Part shown: positions 8,642 through 17,597 of the stretch, piece by piece
How the letters are laid out: each line of letters starts with the position of its first letter
Position numbering within the stretch: position 1 is the stretch's first letter
Source of the DNA: Erythrobacter dokdonensis DSW-74
GTDB lineage: Bacteria > Pseudomonadota > Alphaproteobacteria > Sphingomonadales > Sphingomonadaceae
Assembly (NCBI RefSeq): GCF_001677335.1
Contig: NZ_LZYB01000004.1
Span: 1 to 64,000 of the forward strand
DNA length: 64,000 nucleotides
Direction: 5' to 3'
Made by a program: the position numbers and the translations under genes
Notes under the pieces: generated by a model
Told to the model about the DNA's origin: nothing
The model's database searches: none
The model's input: only the letters and a program-made list of their open reading frames with translations

Positions 8642-9538
8642 TCACTCGCCCCTGGTAATGCGCCGTTCGCAGGGGCCAAGCGCCTCGCGCACGAAGGCAT
8701 AGTCGCCCGCGGCCAGCCGCCGCGCTACAGGATCGCGCGCGAGGTTGGCACTGCTCGGTAACTGGGCAGGGAGCGCACAGGCGAGACGATACCAGCGCAG
8801 GGTCTCGGGCGCGGGCGGGCGGGCCGACGAATCGATGATCTCGCCCCACGACACACCCCATTGCACCGTCTGGCCGGGACGGCGCAGGATCGTGAGCGAA
8901 ACCGGCGAGCCATCCGCACTGGCAAGAAAGATCTGCGTCTCCGATTCGCCCGCCAGCGTACCGGGAACCGCCAGCGCGTCACTGATTCCGGTTATGCGCG
9001 GAGCAACCTCGGCGGCGTAAAGCTCGGTCAGGATGGGGCGCAGGCGGGATTCGAGCGCGGGCGTGAAATCCAGCTGCGCACCGGGGGCGACCAGCTGCAC
9101 CTCGCCCGGCCGACCGGGCACCGCATCGGCAAACAGCACCATCTCACGATTCTTGAGCTTGGGCACCTTGCCTCTCGCATCAAGCGGCACATCGACGAGA
9201 TAGGCGATGCTCTCGCCCACCCCGCTGCGCCCGGCGATCAGGGCAAGCGTGCCCGCCTCGATGTAGAGCCGCGCGAATCCGGCGGAAAGGCCGGGCGCGC
9301 GTTCGGGTTTGAGCGCTGTCTGGCGGCGAATCTGCACGCGGATCACCAGGTCCGCCGCCTCTGAAAGCGTCGCCAGGTCGGCATAGGTCGGCTCTACCGC
9401 AGCCGCCGCGGCAGGGTTTGCGGGGGCTTGTGCCAAAAGCGGAAAAGGCACCGCAACAGCCCCCGACACGGCCAGTGCAAACGCCGTCAGGTATTTGAAA
9501 AAAAGTCTTAATTCGGAATTAACCTGTTGCTTCATCAT
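8642..9538 (-). CDS. Exported protein of unknown function
   Basis: A 298-residue protein with a signal peptide (KYLTAFALAVSGAVAVPFPLLAQ, cleaved near residue 37). The mature part has no recognisable catalytic motif: it contains an OB-like beta stretch (ADLVIRVQIRRQTAL), two regions with VLFADAVPGRPGEVQLVAPG and IFLASADGSPVSLTILRRPG, and a C-terminal cysteine pair (YRLACALPAQ, LGPCERR). The ATG at 9538 follows AGGTGAAGGG; the much longer open frame to 9946 has no signal peptide and was rejected. An adjacent in-frame ATG at 9535 is possible. A periplasmic or surface role is inferred only from the signal peptide. Confidence 0.7.
   Translation of the reverse strand: MMKQQVNSELRLFFKYLTAFALAVSGAVAVPFPLLAQAPANPAAAAAVEPTYADLATLSEAADLVIRVQIRRQTALKPERAPGLSAGFARLYIEAGTLALIAGRSGVGESIAYLVDVPLDARGKVPKLKNREMVLFADAVPGRPGEVQLVAPGAQLDFTPALESRLRPILTELYAAEVAPRITGISDALAVPGTLAGESETQIFLASADGSPVSLTILRRPGQTVQWGVSWGEIIDSSARPPAPETLRWYRLACALPAQLPSSANLARDPVARRLAAGDYAFVREALGPCERRITRGE
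9508..9522. promoter_or_regulatory. CtrA-like TTAA-N7-TTAA motif
   Basis: TTAATTCGGAATTAA is a perfect inverted repeat and matches the alphaproteobacterial CtrA consensus TTAA-N7-TTAA. It lies inside the first ten codons of the exported-protein gene starting at 9538, so a regulatory role is uncertain. Confidence 0.3.
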
Positions 9539-9922
9539 GCCCTTCACCTGACCAGATATTGCCCACCTTCTAGCAGCCCCGAAAGGACATTGCGCGCAGT
9601 GAATCGGCGCTGAACCGATAAAGCGTTTGATTGGGTTGGGCTTGCCCGTTAAAGCCGCGAAGGCCGACCGTGCGGGCTTGGGGACACTCTTCGCGCGTTG
9701 GGCTTTTTTGCGTTCTGTGTCGAATCGGGTGTAGTCCCGTGCCGTGCAGAGTGTGCCAGTCGGGGATCGGACTTTTGCGAAAGGCGCAGCGATGCGCCGG
9801 CCGTCCTGCTCTCTGGCGTGGGAGGATTGAAATGAGTGGGTTCTGCCTGTCGATCCGATGGTCGGCAGGTGGGAAGTATGCCGGGCACCTTGTCCGGCCC
9901 GAAATTGGAGAGAAAGCGCTGG
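9539..9922. other. Intergenic region before tonB
   Basis: A 384-bp divergent spacer between the exported-protein gene and tonB. It should hold both promoters. I see no convincing gene, riboswitch or operator; open frames across it have no ribosome site or family features. Confidence 0.5.
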
Positions 9923-10597
9923 ATGTCCTACGCTGACCAACAACAAGGATTGACCGGCACCAAGCTCGCCGCACTGATTATCGCTCTCGCGATCGTCGGT
10001 GGCATCGGGGCGGTCATGGTCATCGGCCTTGCTATCAATGCCGTTAAGCAGGTCGTCGAACGGGTGACCACCGTCGATATCGAAGAGCCGCCGCCGCCGG
10101 AAGAACCGGACGAGCCGCCGCCGGAGCAGCCGCAGGAAGTGGCCCCGCCGCCGCCGGTCGCGCCGCCGCCGCCGATCAACATCGCGCCGGCCCCGCCCCC
10201 GATCCAGACGCAGCCGACCATTCCGCCGCCGTCGCCGCCGGCCCTTCGGATTCCGCCGCCTGCGCCGGTCGCGCCGCCTGCACCGCCGCCGGCGCCGTCC
10301 AAGGCCCGCGGCGCGCGCACCAAGAACGAGCGCAGCTGGGCCTCGCGGATCCAGGAAAACTATCCGGCCCGCGCCCTGCGCGAGGAAATCGAGGGGACTG
10401 TCGGCGTGCGCGTCACCGTTACCCCCGATGGACGTGCAACCGGCTGTTCGGTCACCGCCTCGAGCGGTTCCGACATCCTCGATGCGGCCGCGTGCGCCGG
10501 CATGGAGCGTTATGCCCGCTTCGAACCGGCTCTTGATGACGCCGGCAACCCGACCACGGGCAGCTATGCGACGCGGATTACCTATCGTTTGAATTGA
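9923..10597 (+). CDS. tonB: TonB energy-transducing protein
   Basis: A 224-residue protein with one N-terminal membrane anchor (about 14-40, TKLAALIIALAIVGGIGAVMVIGLAINAV), a long periplasm-spanning proline-rich region (55-150, repeats of APPPP, EEPPPPEEPDEPPPEQP) and a C-terminal TonB-like domain (YPARALREEIEGTVGVRVTVTPDGRA..CSV..SSG...LD.AAC). It transmits proton-motive force from ExbB/ExbD to TonB-dependent receptors. The start at 9923 follows GGAGAG. The C-terminal cysteine pair is common in sphingomonad TonBs. First gene of tonB-exbB-exbD-exbD. Confidence 0.9.
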   Translation: MSYADQQQGLTGTKLAALIIALAIVGGIGAVMVIGLAINAVKQVVERVTTVDIEEPPPPEEPDEPPPEQPQEVAPPPPVAPPPPINIAPAPPPIQTQPTIPPPSPPALRIPPPAPVAPPAPPPAPSKARGARTKNERSWASRIQENYPARALREEIEGTVGVRVTVTPDGRATGCSVTASSGSDILDAAACAGMERYARFEPALDDAGNPTTGSYATRITYRLN

Positions 10598-10670
10598 CGG
10601 CTCAATCCGGTCCCGGCCTCACCACAAGGCCGCGGCCACAGGGAAATTTCTTTCAAGAGGACTACTCGCA

Positions 10671-11429
10671 ATGAACCTTATGATTCTCGCCGCGGCCGCC
10701 GAAGCCCCGGAAAACAAGTTCGGTTTCGTCGAAGCCATGAAGGAAGGCGGCCCGGTCGCCTGGTCGATCCTTGCCGTGATGATCATCATGTCGGTCGGTT
10801 CGTTCTACATCCTGTTCACCAAGTTGTTCGAGCAGAACAAGATCATGAACCAGTACAAGACCGTGCAGACCCAGTTCTGGCGCGCCGGCAGCCTCAAGGA
10901 AGGCGCAGCCAAGCTCGACAAGGACAGCGCCTGGCGCCAGCTCGCGGACGACGCGATCAAGGCTCAGGAAGAGCATGGCAAGATGACCGACAGCCTCGAA
11001 TCGCATGACTACATGCACGGTTCGCTGCGTCGCTCGGAAGATTCGATCAACGCGGTGCTGGCCGGCGGTCTGCCGTTCCTCGCCTCGGTTGGTGCGACCG
11101 CGCCGTTCATCGGTCTGCTCGGCACCGTGATCGGGATCTACCGCGCGCTGATCAACATCGGCATCGCCGGTTCGGCCTCGATCGATAAGGTCGCCGGCCC
11201 GGTCGGTGAAGCGCTGATCATGACCGCGATCGGTCTGCTTGTGGCGGTGCCCGCGGTGCTTGCGTTCAACTGGCTGCAGTCGCGCAACCGTCGCATCGCC
11301 GAGAAGCTCGACAGCTTCGCCACCGACATCCTCGCCTACATCAACTCGAACGGCACGGTGAAGCCGTCGGTCCAGGCGGCCCCGGCTGCCAAGCCCGCCG
11401 CCAAGCCGGCCACGGCCACCAAGGCCTGA
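10671..11429 (+). CDS. exbB: Biopolymer transport protein ExbB (TolQ/MotA family)
   Basis: A 252-residue inner membrane proton-channel subunit. Three membrane segments are visible: about 27-49 (PVAWSILAVMIIMSVGSFYIL), 124-156 (containing GLPFLASVGATAPFIGLLGTV) and 180-203 (GEALIMTAIGLLVAVPAVLAF), with a cytoplasmic domain between the first two. The ASVGATAPFIGLLGTV signature is diagnostic. An Ala/Lys/Pro-rich tail (AAPAAKPAAKPATATKA) ends the protein. An AGAGGA ribosome site precedes the ATG. Works with the two ExbDs and TonB encoded next to it. Confidence 0.95.
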   Translation: MNLMILAAAAEAPENKFGFVEAMKEGGPVAWSILAVMIIMSVGSFYILFTKLFEQNKIMNQYKTVQTQFWRAGSLKEGAAKLDKDSAWRQLADDAIKAQEEHGKMTDSLESHDYMHGSLRRSEDSINAVLAGGLPFLASVGATAPFIGLLGTVIGIYRALINIGIAGSASIDKVAGPVGEALIMTAIGLLVAVPAVLAFNWLQSRNRRIAEKLDSFATDILAYINSNGTVKPSVQAAPAAKPAAKPATATKA

Positions 11430-11586
11430 TCGCCATTGCCGGACGCGCCGGGGGCGGGCCAGATTGGCTTGCTTCCGGCGCTCCCCGGAACCGGCGTTGC
11501 CAGGACAGACGACCACGGCAGACAAGGGTTCCGGGACGCCTTCGGGCACAACTCAAGTCAATGTTTTGACAAGGTAGGAATTCACA

Positions 11587-12117
11587 ATGGCGATTTCGAT
11601 GGGAGGCGGGGGCGAGACCCCGATGTCCGACATCAACACCACGCCGCTGGTGGACGTGATGCTGGTGCTCCTGATCATCTTCCTCATCGCGGTTCCGGTG
11701 GCGATCCAGACGATCGAAAAACTGGAAATCCCGGTGTTCGAGTCGGTCGAATCCAAGGACAAGGTGGAAAACCTGCTGCTGACCGTCAGCACCACCGACG
11801 CCGCCGGACGCAGTGCGGGGGAACCGGGCTTCGAAGGCGCCTCGCGCCAGGGGGAGTGCCGCGTGTACTTCAACAACATCACGCCGGTTACCTCGGAAGA
11901 GCTGTATGATAAGGCCTTCACCCGGCTCGACAACATCGTGACCCGCGCCGGTGGTCCGGAAGCGATCATGCAGAACCCCGACCAGATCCCGCAGGTGCAC
12001 ATCCGCGGGGACGTGAACGCGCCGTGGCGCTGCGTCGCAGGGGCAATCTACAACGTGCAGGCCGCGGGCTATCCGACCGTCGGGTTCATCTCGAACCCGG
12101 TCGATCCGAACGGCTGA
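11587..12117 (+). CDS. exbD: ExbD, long variant with two periplasmic cysteines
   Basis: A 176-residue ExbD/TolR protein with one transmembrane helix (about 20-41) containing the conserved proton-carrying Asp (D23 in NTTPLVDVMLVLLI). The periplasmic domain is about 35 residues longer than in the neighbouring ExbD, carrying an inserted acidic/Gly segment (TTDAAGRSAGEPGFEGASRQ) and cysteines C91 and C149, which could form a disulfide. The 157-bp gap after exbB holds no gene. Two ExbDs in one tonB operon imply a mixed stator or division of labour, which is inference. Confidence 0.92.
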   Translation: MAISMGGGGETPMSDINTTPLVDVMLVLLIIFLIAVPVAIQTIEKLEIPVFESVESKDKVENLLLTVSTTDAAGRSAGEPGFEGASRQGECRVYFNNITPVTSEELYDKAFTRLDNIVTRAGGPEAIMQNPDQIPQVHIRGDVNAPWRCVAGAIYNVQAAGYPTVGFISNPVDPNG

Positions 12118-12149
12118 TCCGGCATCACGCGATTTAAGGAGTAACTGAC

Positions 12150-12581
12150 ATGGGTATGTCCGGAGGAAAGCTCGACGGCGAACCGATGATCGACATGAAC
12201 ATGACGCCGCTGATCGACGTGCTGCTGGTGCTGCTGATCATGTTCATCATTACCATCCCGGTGGCCACGCACTCGGTCGATATCGACCTGCCGCAGGGCG
12301 ACAACCCGCCGCAGGAAGACATGGTCGATCCGGTCAAGAACAAGCTGATCCTGACCGCACAGGACCAGATCCTGTGGAACGGCACGCCGGTGACCGAAGG
12401 CCAGCTGATCACGCTGCTGGCTGAAACGACCCGGATGGCGGTCGAGCCCGAACTGCAGTTCGAGCCCGAGGCACTCGCCAGCTACGAGATCTCGGCCCGC
12501 GTGCTGCAGGACATCAAGGCATCGGGCGTGACGAAGTTCGGCTTCGTCGGCAACGAAAAGTACCGCACCTTCGGCAAGTAA
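12150..12581 (+). CDS. exbD: ExbD, short variant
   Basis: A 143-residue ExbD/TolR protein of standard length: cytoplasmic N-terminus, one transmembrane helix (about 20-42, LIDVLLVLLIMFIITIPVATHS) with the conserved D23, and a periplasmic domain ending KFGFVGNEKYRTFGK. A strong AAGGAG lies before the ATG, 32 bp after the preceding exbD. It lacks the insertion and cysteines of its neighbour. Last gene of the operon, followed by a clear terminator. Confidence 0.93.
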   Translation: MGMSGGKLDGEPMIDMNMTPLIDVLLVLLIMFIITIPVATHSVDIDLPQGDNPPQEDMVDPVKNKLILTAQDQILWNGTPVTEGQLITLLAETTRMAVEPELQFEPEALASYEISARVLQDIKASGVTKFGFVGNEKYRTFGK

Positions 12582-12618
12582 GGTGCCAGGCGCCCCCGGG
12601 TGCCTTAAGAGTAGCCTC

Positions 12619-12651
12619 AGGGGCGCTATGAGTGTTCATAGCGCCCCTTTT
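12619..12651 (+). terminator. Rho-independent terminator of the tonB-exbBDD operon
   Basis: A perfect 13-bp stem (AGGGGCGCTATGA / TCATAGCGCCCCT) with a GTGT loop, followed by TTTT, 38 bp after the exbD stop. Confidence 0.9.
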
Positions 12652-12701
12652 GCTTGCCCTTGACCCCCCTTTGACCCCCCTTTGCCTCCTCTTAGCGGCG
12701 C

Positions 12702-12717
12702 TGTTTCACGTGGAACA
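12702..12717. other. parS-like ParB-binding site
   Basis: TGTTTCACGTGGAACA matches the parS consensus TGTTTCACGTGAAACA at 15 of 16 positions and keeps the GTTNCAC/GTG.AAC core. It lies in the short spacer between the exbD terminator and the 3' end of the helicase gene, where no coding constraint explains it. Confidence 0.75.
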
Positions 12718-12738
12718 TCCGTTCAGCGGTGCGGCGCT

Positions 12739-15192
12739 CTAATCCCCTTCGCGCGGTTCATCGGGACGCATTGCGGCGGCGATCAGGCCTTCGGCCTCGA
12801 TCAGCAGTTCATCGTCCACCGCCCCCTGCGGCACGGCCTCGCGCCCGATCATGGTCATCACCGGCACGGCCAGCGGAGAGACCCGTTCCAGTTCGACATG
12901 CACCAATTCGCGCTGGGATCGTTCAAGCAGATCGGCAAGCCGCCCCACATCGGTCATCCGCGCCCGCGCGTCGGCCCACGCCGCCTCGATAAGCACATGA
13001 TCAGGCTCGTATTTCCTGAGCACGTCGTAGATGAGGTCGGTCGAGAAGGTCACCTGCTTGCCGCTCTTGCGCTGGCCGGGATGCTGGCGCTCCACGAGGC
13101 CGGAAATCACCGCCACCTCGCGAAAGGCGCGGCGCAGCAGGTGGCTCTCGGTTACCCACTCGGTGAATTCGTGGGTGAGAATATCGGGCGATAACAAGGG
13201 GGCAGGGTCGGTAACGGGCTTCAATCCCCACACCGCGAGGCAATAATCATTGGCCACGAACCCGCCCGGCAGCAATCCGCGATCCTCCATCCGCCGGGTA
13301 ATCAGCATCCCGAGGCTCTGGTTCGCATTCCAGCCCTCGAAGGTGTAATAGGCGGTGTAGTGCTTGCCCCCATGCGGGAAGCTTTCGACCAGAAGTTCGC
13401 CCGGCGCGGGCAGGCGTGAGCGGTAATCCTGCATCTCCAGCCATTCGCGCACATCATCAGGAAACCGCGCCCAACCCGCACGGTCGGCAAGCAGGCCTTG
13501 CACCCGCCGCGACAGATGTGTGGTGAGAGGCATCCTGAGGCCCCCATAGGACGGGATGGTGGCACTCGTCTTCGCCGCGCGCACCACCACGTCCATGTCC
13601 TTCACGCCCTCCACCTCAAGGCTCATGCCCGCGAAGAAGAAGGTATCGCCGGGGGAGAGCTGCGCAGCGAAACGTTCCTCTACCTTGCCCAGGCTGCGGC
13701 CGTTCTTGAACCTGACAGTCAGCATCTCGCTATCGACGATGATCCCGGCATTCATGCGGTGACGCTGTGCCTGATTGGGATGCGCGAGCCGCCAGACGCC
13801 TGATTTGTCGCGAATAATCCGCTGAAAGCGGTCATAGGCCTTCAGCGCGTAGCCCCCGTTGGAGACGAACCCCAACACACGCTGGAAGGTCGCGTAGTCC
13901 ACCCAGCTATAGGCCAGCGCGCTGCGCACCTCGGCGAGCAGTGCATCCTCGTGAAACGGCCCCGCACAGGCGCAGGCCATGATGTGCTGGGCAAGCACGT
14001 CTAGGCTTCCGGGGCGGAACGCCTCGCCGTCGCGCTGGCCCTCGTCCACTGCCTGCTTGGCGGCAATAGCTTCCAGAAATTCGAAACGGTTGCCCGGCAC
14101 CAGCACAGCGCGGCTCGGCGTATCGAGCCGGTGCCCTGCGCGCCCGATCCGCTGCAACAGGCGCGATGAGCCCTTGGGGGCGCCCATCTGCACGACGAGG
14201 TCAATGTCCCCCCAGTCAATACCGAGATCGAGGCTGGCCGTGCAGACCAGCGCCCTCAATTCGCCCCGCGCCATCGCCTCCTCCACCTTGCGCCGTGCCT
14301 CTGTCGAGAGGCTGCCGTGGTGGATGCCGATGGGGAGGTGATCCTCGTTCTCTCCCCACAGGCACTGGAAGATGAACTCGGCCAGAAAGCGCGTGTTGGT
14401 GAAGACGAGCGTGGTTCGGTTGGCCCTGATTGCCTGCATCAGCTGCGGGATCGCCCAGCGCCCCGCGTGGCCGCCCCACGGCACGCGCTCTTCCTGCGGC
14501 AGGAGGATCTCGACTTCGGGCTCGGCGCCCTCCTCGCCCAGCACCAGCTCGGCCGCCGCGATTTCGCCCGCTTCGCCCGTCTGCGGCGCGAGCCATTCCT
14601 GAAAGTCGCGCGGGTTCGCCAGCGTCGCCGAGAGTGCCACCCGCTGCGCCTGCGGGGCGAGGGCGTGCAGCCGCGCGAGGCTCAGGGCCAGCAGATCGCC
14701 GCGCTTGTCGGTGGCGAAGGCGTGGACCTCGTCGATCACAATGCGCTTCAGCCCCGCGAACAGTTCCGCGCTTTCGGGGTAGGACAGCAACAGCGAGAGG
14801 CTTTCCGGCGTGGTCAGCAGCACGTGCGGCGGGCGTTCGCGCTGGCGTTTCTTGCGGTCGGACGGGGTATCGCCGCTACGGGTTTCAACCTTGATGGGCA
14901 GGCCGATTTCCTCGATCGGCGTCAGCAGGTTGCGTTTCACATCCTGCGCCAGCGCCTTGAGCGGCGAGACGTAGAGCGTATGCAGGCCGTCCGGCGGCGG
15001 CGTCTCGGTCGCAAAGTCGCACAAGGTCGGCAGGAAGCCCGCGAGCGTCTTGCCAGCGCCGGTATCGGCGACGAGCAGCGCATGGCGACCTTCGCGCGCT
15101 TTGGCCAGCATCCTGTGCTGATGACGCCTTACCCGCCACCCGCGCCGGGCGAACCAGTCAGCGATTTCGGGCGGGAGAGCGGGGTCGTTCAC
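12739..15192 (-). CDS. Ligase-associated DNA damage response DEXH-box helicase (Lhr-like)
   Basis: An 817-residue superfamily 2 helicase of the Lhr core type. Motif I is ADTGAGKT (42-49), motif II DEVH (154-157), motif III SAT (in RVALSATLANPRDFQEWL), then IGIHHGSLS and motif VI RIGRAGHR, followed by the winged-helix and Lhr-specific C-terminal domain. The preferred start is GTG at 15192 (VNDPALPPEIADWF), where similarity to the family begins. In other bacteria this gene sits with an ATP-dependent ligase, an exonuclease and a phosphoesterase; none is next to it here. It ends 22 bp after the parS-like site. Confidence 0.88.
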   Translation of the reverse strand: MNDPALPPEIADWFARRGWRVRRHQHRMLAKAREGRHALLVADTGAGKTLAGFLPTLCDFATETPPPDGLHTLYVSPLKALAQDVKRNLLTPIEEIGLPIKVETRSGDTPSDRKKRQRERPPHVLLTTPESLSLLLSYPESAELFAGLKRIVIDEVHAFATDKRGDLLALSLARLHALAPQAQRVALSATLANPRDFQEWLAPQTGEAGEIAAAELVLGEEGAEPEVEILLPQEERVPWGGHAGRWAIPQLMQAIRANRTTLVFTNTRFLAEFIFQCLWGENEDHLPIGIHHGSLSTEARRKVEEAMARGELRALVCTASLDLGIDWGDIDLVVQMGAPKGSSRLLQRIGRAGHRLDTPSRAVLVPGNRFEFLEAIAAKQAVDEGQRDGEAFRPGSLDVLAQHIMACACAGPFHEDALLAEVRSALAYSWVDYATFQRVLGFVSNGGYALKAYDRFQRIIRDKSGVWRLAHPNQAQRHRMNAGIIVDSEMLTVRFKNGRSLGKVEERFAAQLSPGDTFFFAGMSLEVEGVKDMDVVVRAAKTSATIPSYGGLRMPLTTHLSRRVQGLLADRAGWARFPDDVREWLEMQDYRSRLPAPGELLVESFPHGGKHYTAYYTFEGWNANQSLGMLITRRMEDRGLLPGGFVANDYCLAVWGLKPVTDPAPLLSPDILTHEFTEWVTESHLLRRAFREVAVISGLVERQHPGQRKSGKQVTFSTDLIYDVLRKYEPDHVLIEAAWADARARMTDVGRLADLLERSQRELVHVELERVSPLAVPVMTMIGREAVPQGAVDDELLIEAEGLIAAAMRPDEPREGD

Positions 15193-15239
15193 AACCGCAC
15201 AGGTGGCGCCTTGAGCCCCCGCCCGCAAGCGCTCGCGTG

Positions 15240-16064
15240 CTATTCTGGGGATTCGCCCGCGAGCCGCGCTTCGATATCAGCGATGCCGAGGCCGGTCAGT
15301 TCGGCAACGCGGGCCTTTTCGCTGTCCGCGAGTTCGGCGAAAGCGCGCTTGGCGGGAAGATCGGCGCTAGCCTCGGCCATCTTCTGCTCCATGGTCGCAA
15401 GCGAGCCCATGATCTGCGGCATGGCTTCCATCGAGGCGCTGAGGATGCGCGGGTCGCTCGCCATGGTGAAGCTCTTGCGGGCATAGGTGGCGCCGACCTC
15501 GGTCTGGAAGAAGGCTTCGATGCCGTCGAGTTCGGTCTGATTGAAGTTGATCGCATAAAGCTCGGACATGGCCTTGCGCATACCGGGCTCCATCAGGTTC
15601 ATCATCTCTGCCATCAGGGTCGGCATCAACGCCATCTCGCGCTTCTGGCGTTCGGCCCAGGCCGGATCGAACAGCCGCGCAAGTTCGTCCGATTGCTCGG
15701 GGCTGAGATCGAGTTCGTAGGTCGAAAGGCCGGTGGCCGCAGTCACGGTGCCGATCGAGCTCGGGCCTGCCGCGTCCATGATCGGTCCCATCATCCTGTC
15801 GAACATTCCGCCCATCATCTCGGCCAGCGTGCCTTCGGGGATGAGTGCGGCAATGATCCGGCGGGCCTGGGGCAACCGGGCTTCCTGCTCGGCGGTAAGC
15901 GTCTCGGCCGGGAACATCCCGCTGAGCATCGCCATGGCCTGTTGCATTTCATCGGCCTCGTCACGCTCGGCTTCGGGCGCAGCGTCCTGCGCGGCGAGCG
16001 GCGGCGGGACCAGCGCGAGCGCGGCGATCCCGGCAGTGGCAGCGAAAATCCGGCGACGAATCAT
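15240..16064 (-). CDS. Exported DUF2059-type protein
   Basis: A 274-residue periplasmic protein with a clear signal peptide (MIRRRIFAATAGIAALALVPPPLAAQ). The mature part is helical and methionine-rich (EMMGGMFDRMMGPIMDAAG), with a C-terminal block LDGIEAFFQTEVGATYARKSFTMAS that resembles DUF2059 proteins, where F..T..G..........P is conserved. Function unknown. It may be transcribed with pgmG, which ends 30 bp upstream. Confidence 0.72.
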   Translation of the reverse strand: MIRRRIFAATAGIAALALVPPPLAAQDAAPEAERDEADEMQQAMAMLSGMFPAETLTAEQEARLPQARRIIAALIPEGTLAEMMGGMFDRMMGPIMDAAGPSSIGTVTAATGLSTYELDLSPEQSDELARLFDPAWAERQKREMALMPTLMAEMMNLMEPGMRKAMSELYAINFNQTELDGIEAFFQTEVGATYARKSFTMASDPRILSASMEAMPQIMGSLATMEQKMAEASADLPAKRAFAELADSEKARVAELTGLGIADIEARLAGESPE

Positions 16065-16094
16065 GATGATGCTCTCCCCTGAGTTCGGGCGGAC

Positions 16095-17510
16095 CTAATG
16101 CCCGACGCTCTCCCCGCGCTCCAGACCCGATGCGGCGAGTTGCGCATCAATCTGCGCGAGCAGGCGGGCGAGCCCTTCCTCGCTGTCGCTTTCGGCGCGG
16201 GCGACCAGCACGTCCTGCGTGTTCGAGGCGCGCAGGAGCCACCAGCCGTCGGCGGTGTTGACCCTTACGCCGTCGGTGGTGTTGAGGCTCTCGACCTCGG
16301 GCCCGGGATTGCCGGTAAGCCGTCCGGCGATTTCCTCCATCGCGGCAAACTTGCGCGCCTCGTCGACCTGAAAGCGCAGTTCCGGCGTGTTGAGCATCGG
16401 CGGGATCGCACCGCGGAGCTCGGTGACGGACTTGCCCAGTCGCGCCGCCGCCGCCAGCAGCCGCACTCCGGCATACAGCGCATCGTCGAAGCCGTAATAT
16501 TCGTCGGCGAAGAAGACGTGCCCGCTCATCTCGCCCGCCAGCGGCGCACCGGTTTCCTTCATTTTGGACTTGATCAGCGAATGGCCGGTCTTCCACATCA
16601 GCGGCTCGCCACCCAGTTCGGCCACGCGGTCGAAGAGCGCGCGGCTGGCCTTCACATCGGCAATAATCGTTGATCCGGGGCGGGTTTTCAGCAGGTCCTC
16701 GGCATAGATCATCAGAAGCTGATCGCCCCAGATCACCCTACCGGTGCCATCGATCGCCCCGATCCGGTCGCCATCCCCGTCGAAAGCCACTCCGAAATCG
16801 AGGTTCTTGTCAGCGACGAGCGCCCGCAAGTCGGCCAGATTGGCCTCGACAGTCGGATCAGGATGGTGGTTGGGAAAATGTCCGTCAACTTCGGTAAACA
16901 GCAGATGGTGTTCCCCGGGCAGGCGGGCAGCAAGCGCCTCGAGCGCGGGGCCGGCGGCGCCGTTCCCGGCATCCCAGCCGACGCGCAGGGTTTCGAGCCT
17001 GGCCGTATCGATCCCGGCCAGTCCCTCGAGCAGGCGCTCGACATACTCGCCCAGGATGTCGCGCGTGGTGACTTCGCCCTGCCCGCTGGCAAAGGCCCCG
17101 TCTGCTGCCAGTTTCCCGAGCTTCTGGATATCGGCGCCGAAGAACGGCCGGCCAAGAAATACCATCTTGAAGCCATTGTAATTGGGGGGATTGTGGCTGC
17201 CAGTTATCTGAATGCCGCCATCCACCTCTTTGCTTGAGGCTTCGGCGTAATAGAGCATCGGGGTCGCCCCCAAGCCGATCCGCACGACGTCGCACCCGCT
17301 GGCGGTAAGCCCTTCGACCAGCGCGTGTTCCAGCATGGGCGAACTCACCCGCCCGTCATACCCCACCGCCACGGTCTTGCCACCCGCCTCGCACAGCAGC
17401 GTCCCGAACGCGCGACCGATCGCTCGCGCATCATCCGGACCGAGCGTTTCGCCGATGATCCCGCGAATATCGTACTCGCGCAGCACCGTGGGGTGGAAAT
17501 GGTGTGACAT
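16095..17510 (-). CDS. pgmG: Phosphomannomutase/phosphoglucomutase
   Basis: A 471-residue alpha-D-phosphohexomutase interconverting mannose-6-P/mannose-1-P and glucose-6-P/glucose-1-P, supplying sugar nucleotides for exopolysaccharide and LPS. The phosphoserine loop TGSHNPP places the active Ser at 105, the Mg2+ loop DGDGDR lies at 244-249, the sugar-specificity loop around GEMSGHVFF, and the phosphate-binding loop near RASNTQDVLVARAES. Start MSHHFHPTVLREYDIRG is standard. The gene symbol follows the Sphingomonas enzyme PgmG, by resemblance only. Confidence 0.93.
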   Translation of the reverse strand: MSHHFHPTVLREYDIRGIIGETLGPDDARAIGRAFGTLLCEAGGKTVAVGYDGRVSSPMLEHALVEGLTASGCDVVRIGLGATPMLYYAEASSKEVDGGIQITGSHNPPNYNGFKMVFLGRPFFGADIQKLGKLAADGAFASGQGEVTTRDILGEYVERLLEGLAGIDTARLETLRVGWDAGNGAAGPALEALAARLPGEHHLLFTEVDGHFPNHHPDPTVEANLADLRALVADKNLDFGVAFDGDGDRIGAIDGTGRVIWGDQLLMIYAEDLLKTRPGSTIIADVKASRALFDRVAELGGEPLMWKTGHSLIKSKMKETGAPLAGEMSGHVFFADEYYGFDDALYAGVRLLAAAARLGKSVTELRGAIPPMLNTPELRFQVDEARKFAAMEEIAGRLTGNPGPEVESLNTTDGVRVNTADGWWLLRASNTQDVLVARAESDSEEGLARLLAQIDAQLAASGLERGESVGH

Positions 17511-17597
17511 GAAAGACTTGTCCCTTGTTTGATATGCACTCGCGGCCTGCGACTGGACGGCAAATGTGTCAATCCCGCGATGCCGCCTAGGCGCGGC

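Noticed and set aside
12661-12680. Tandem TGACCCCCC repeat with 11-bp period
   Set aside because: Only two short copies in a C-rich spacer; no known site matches.
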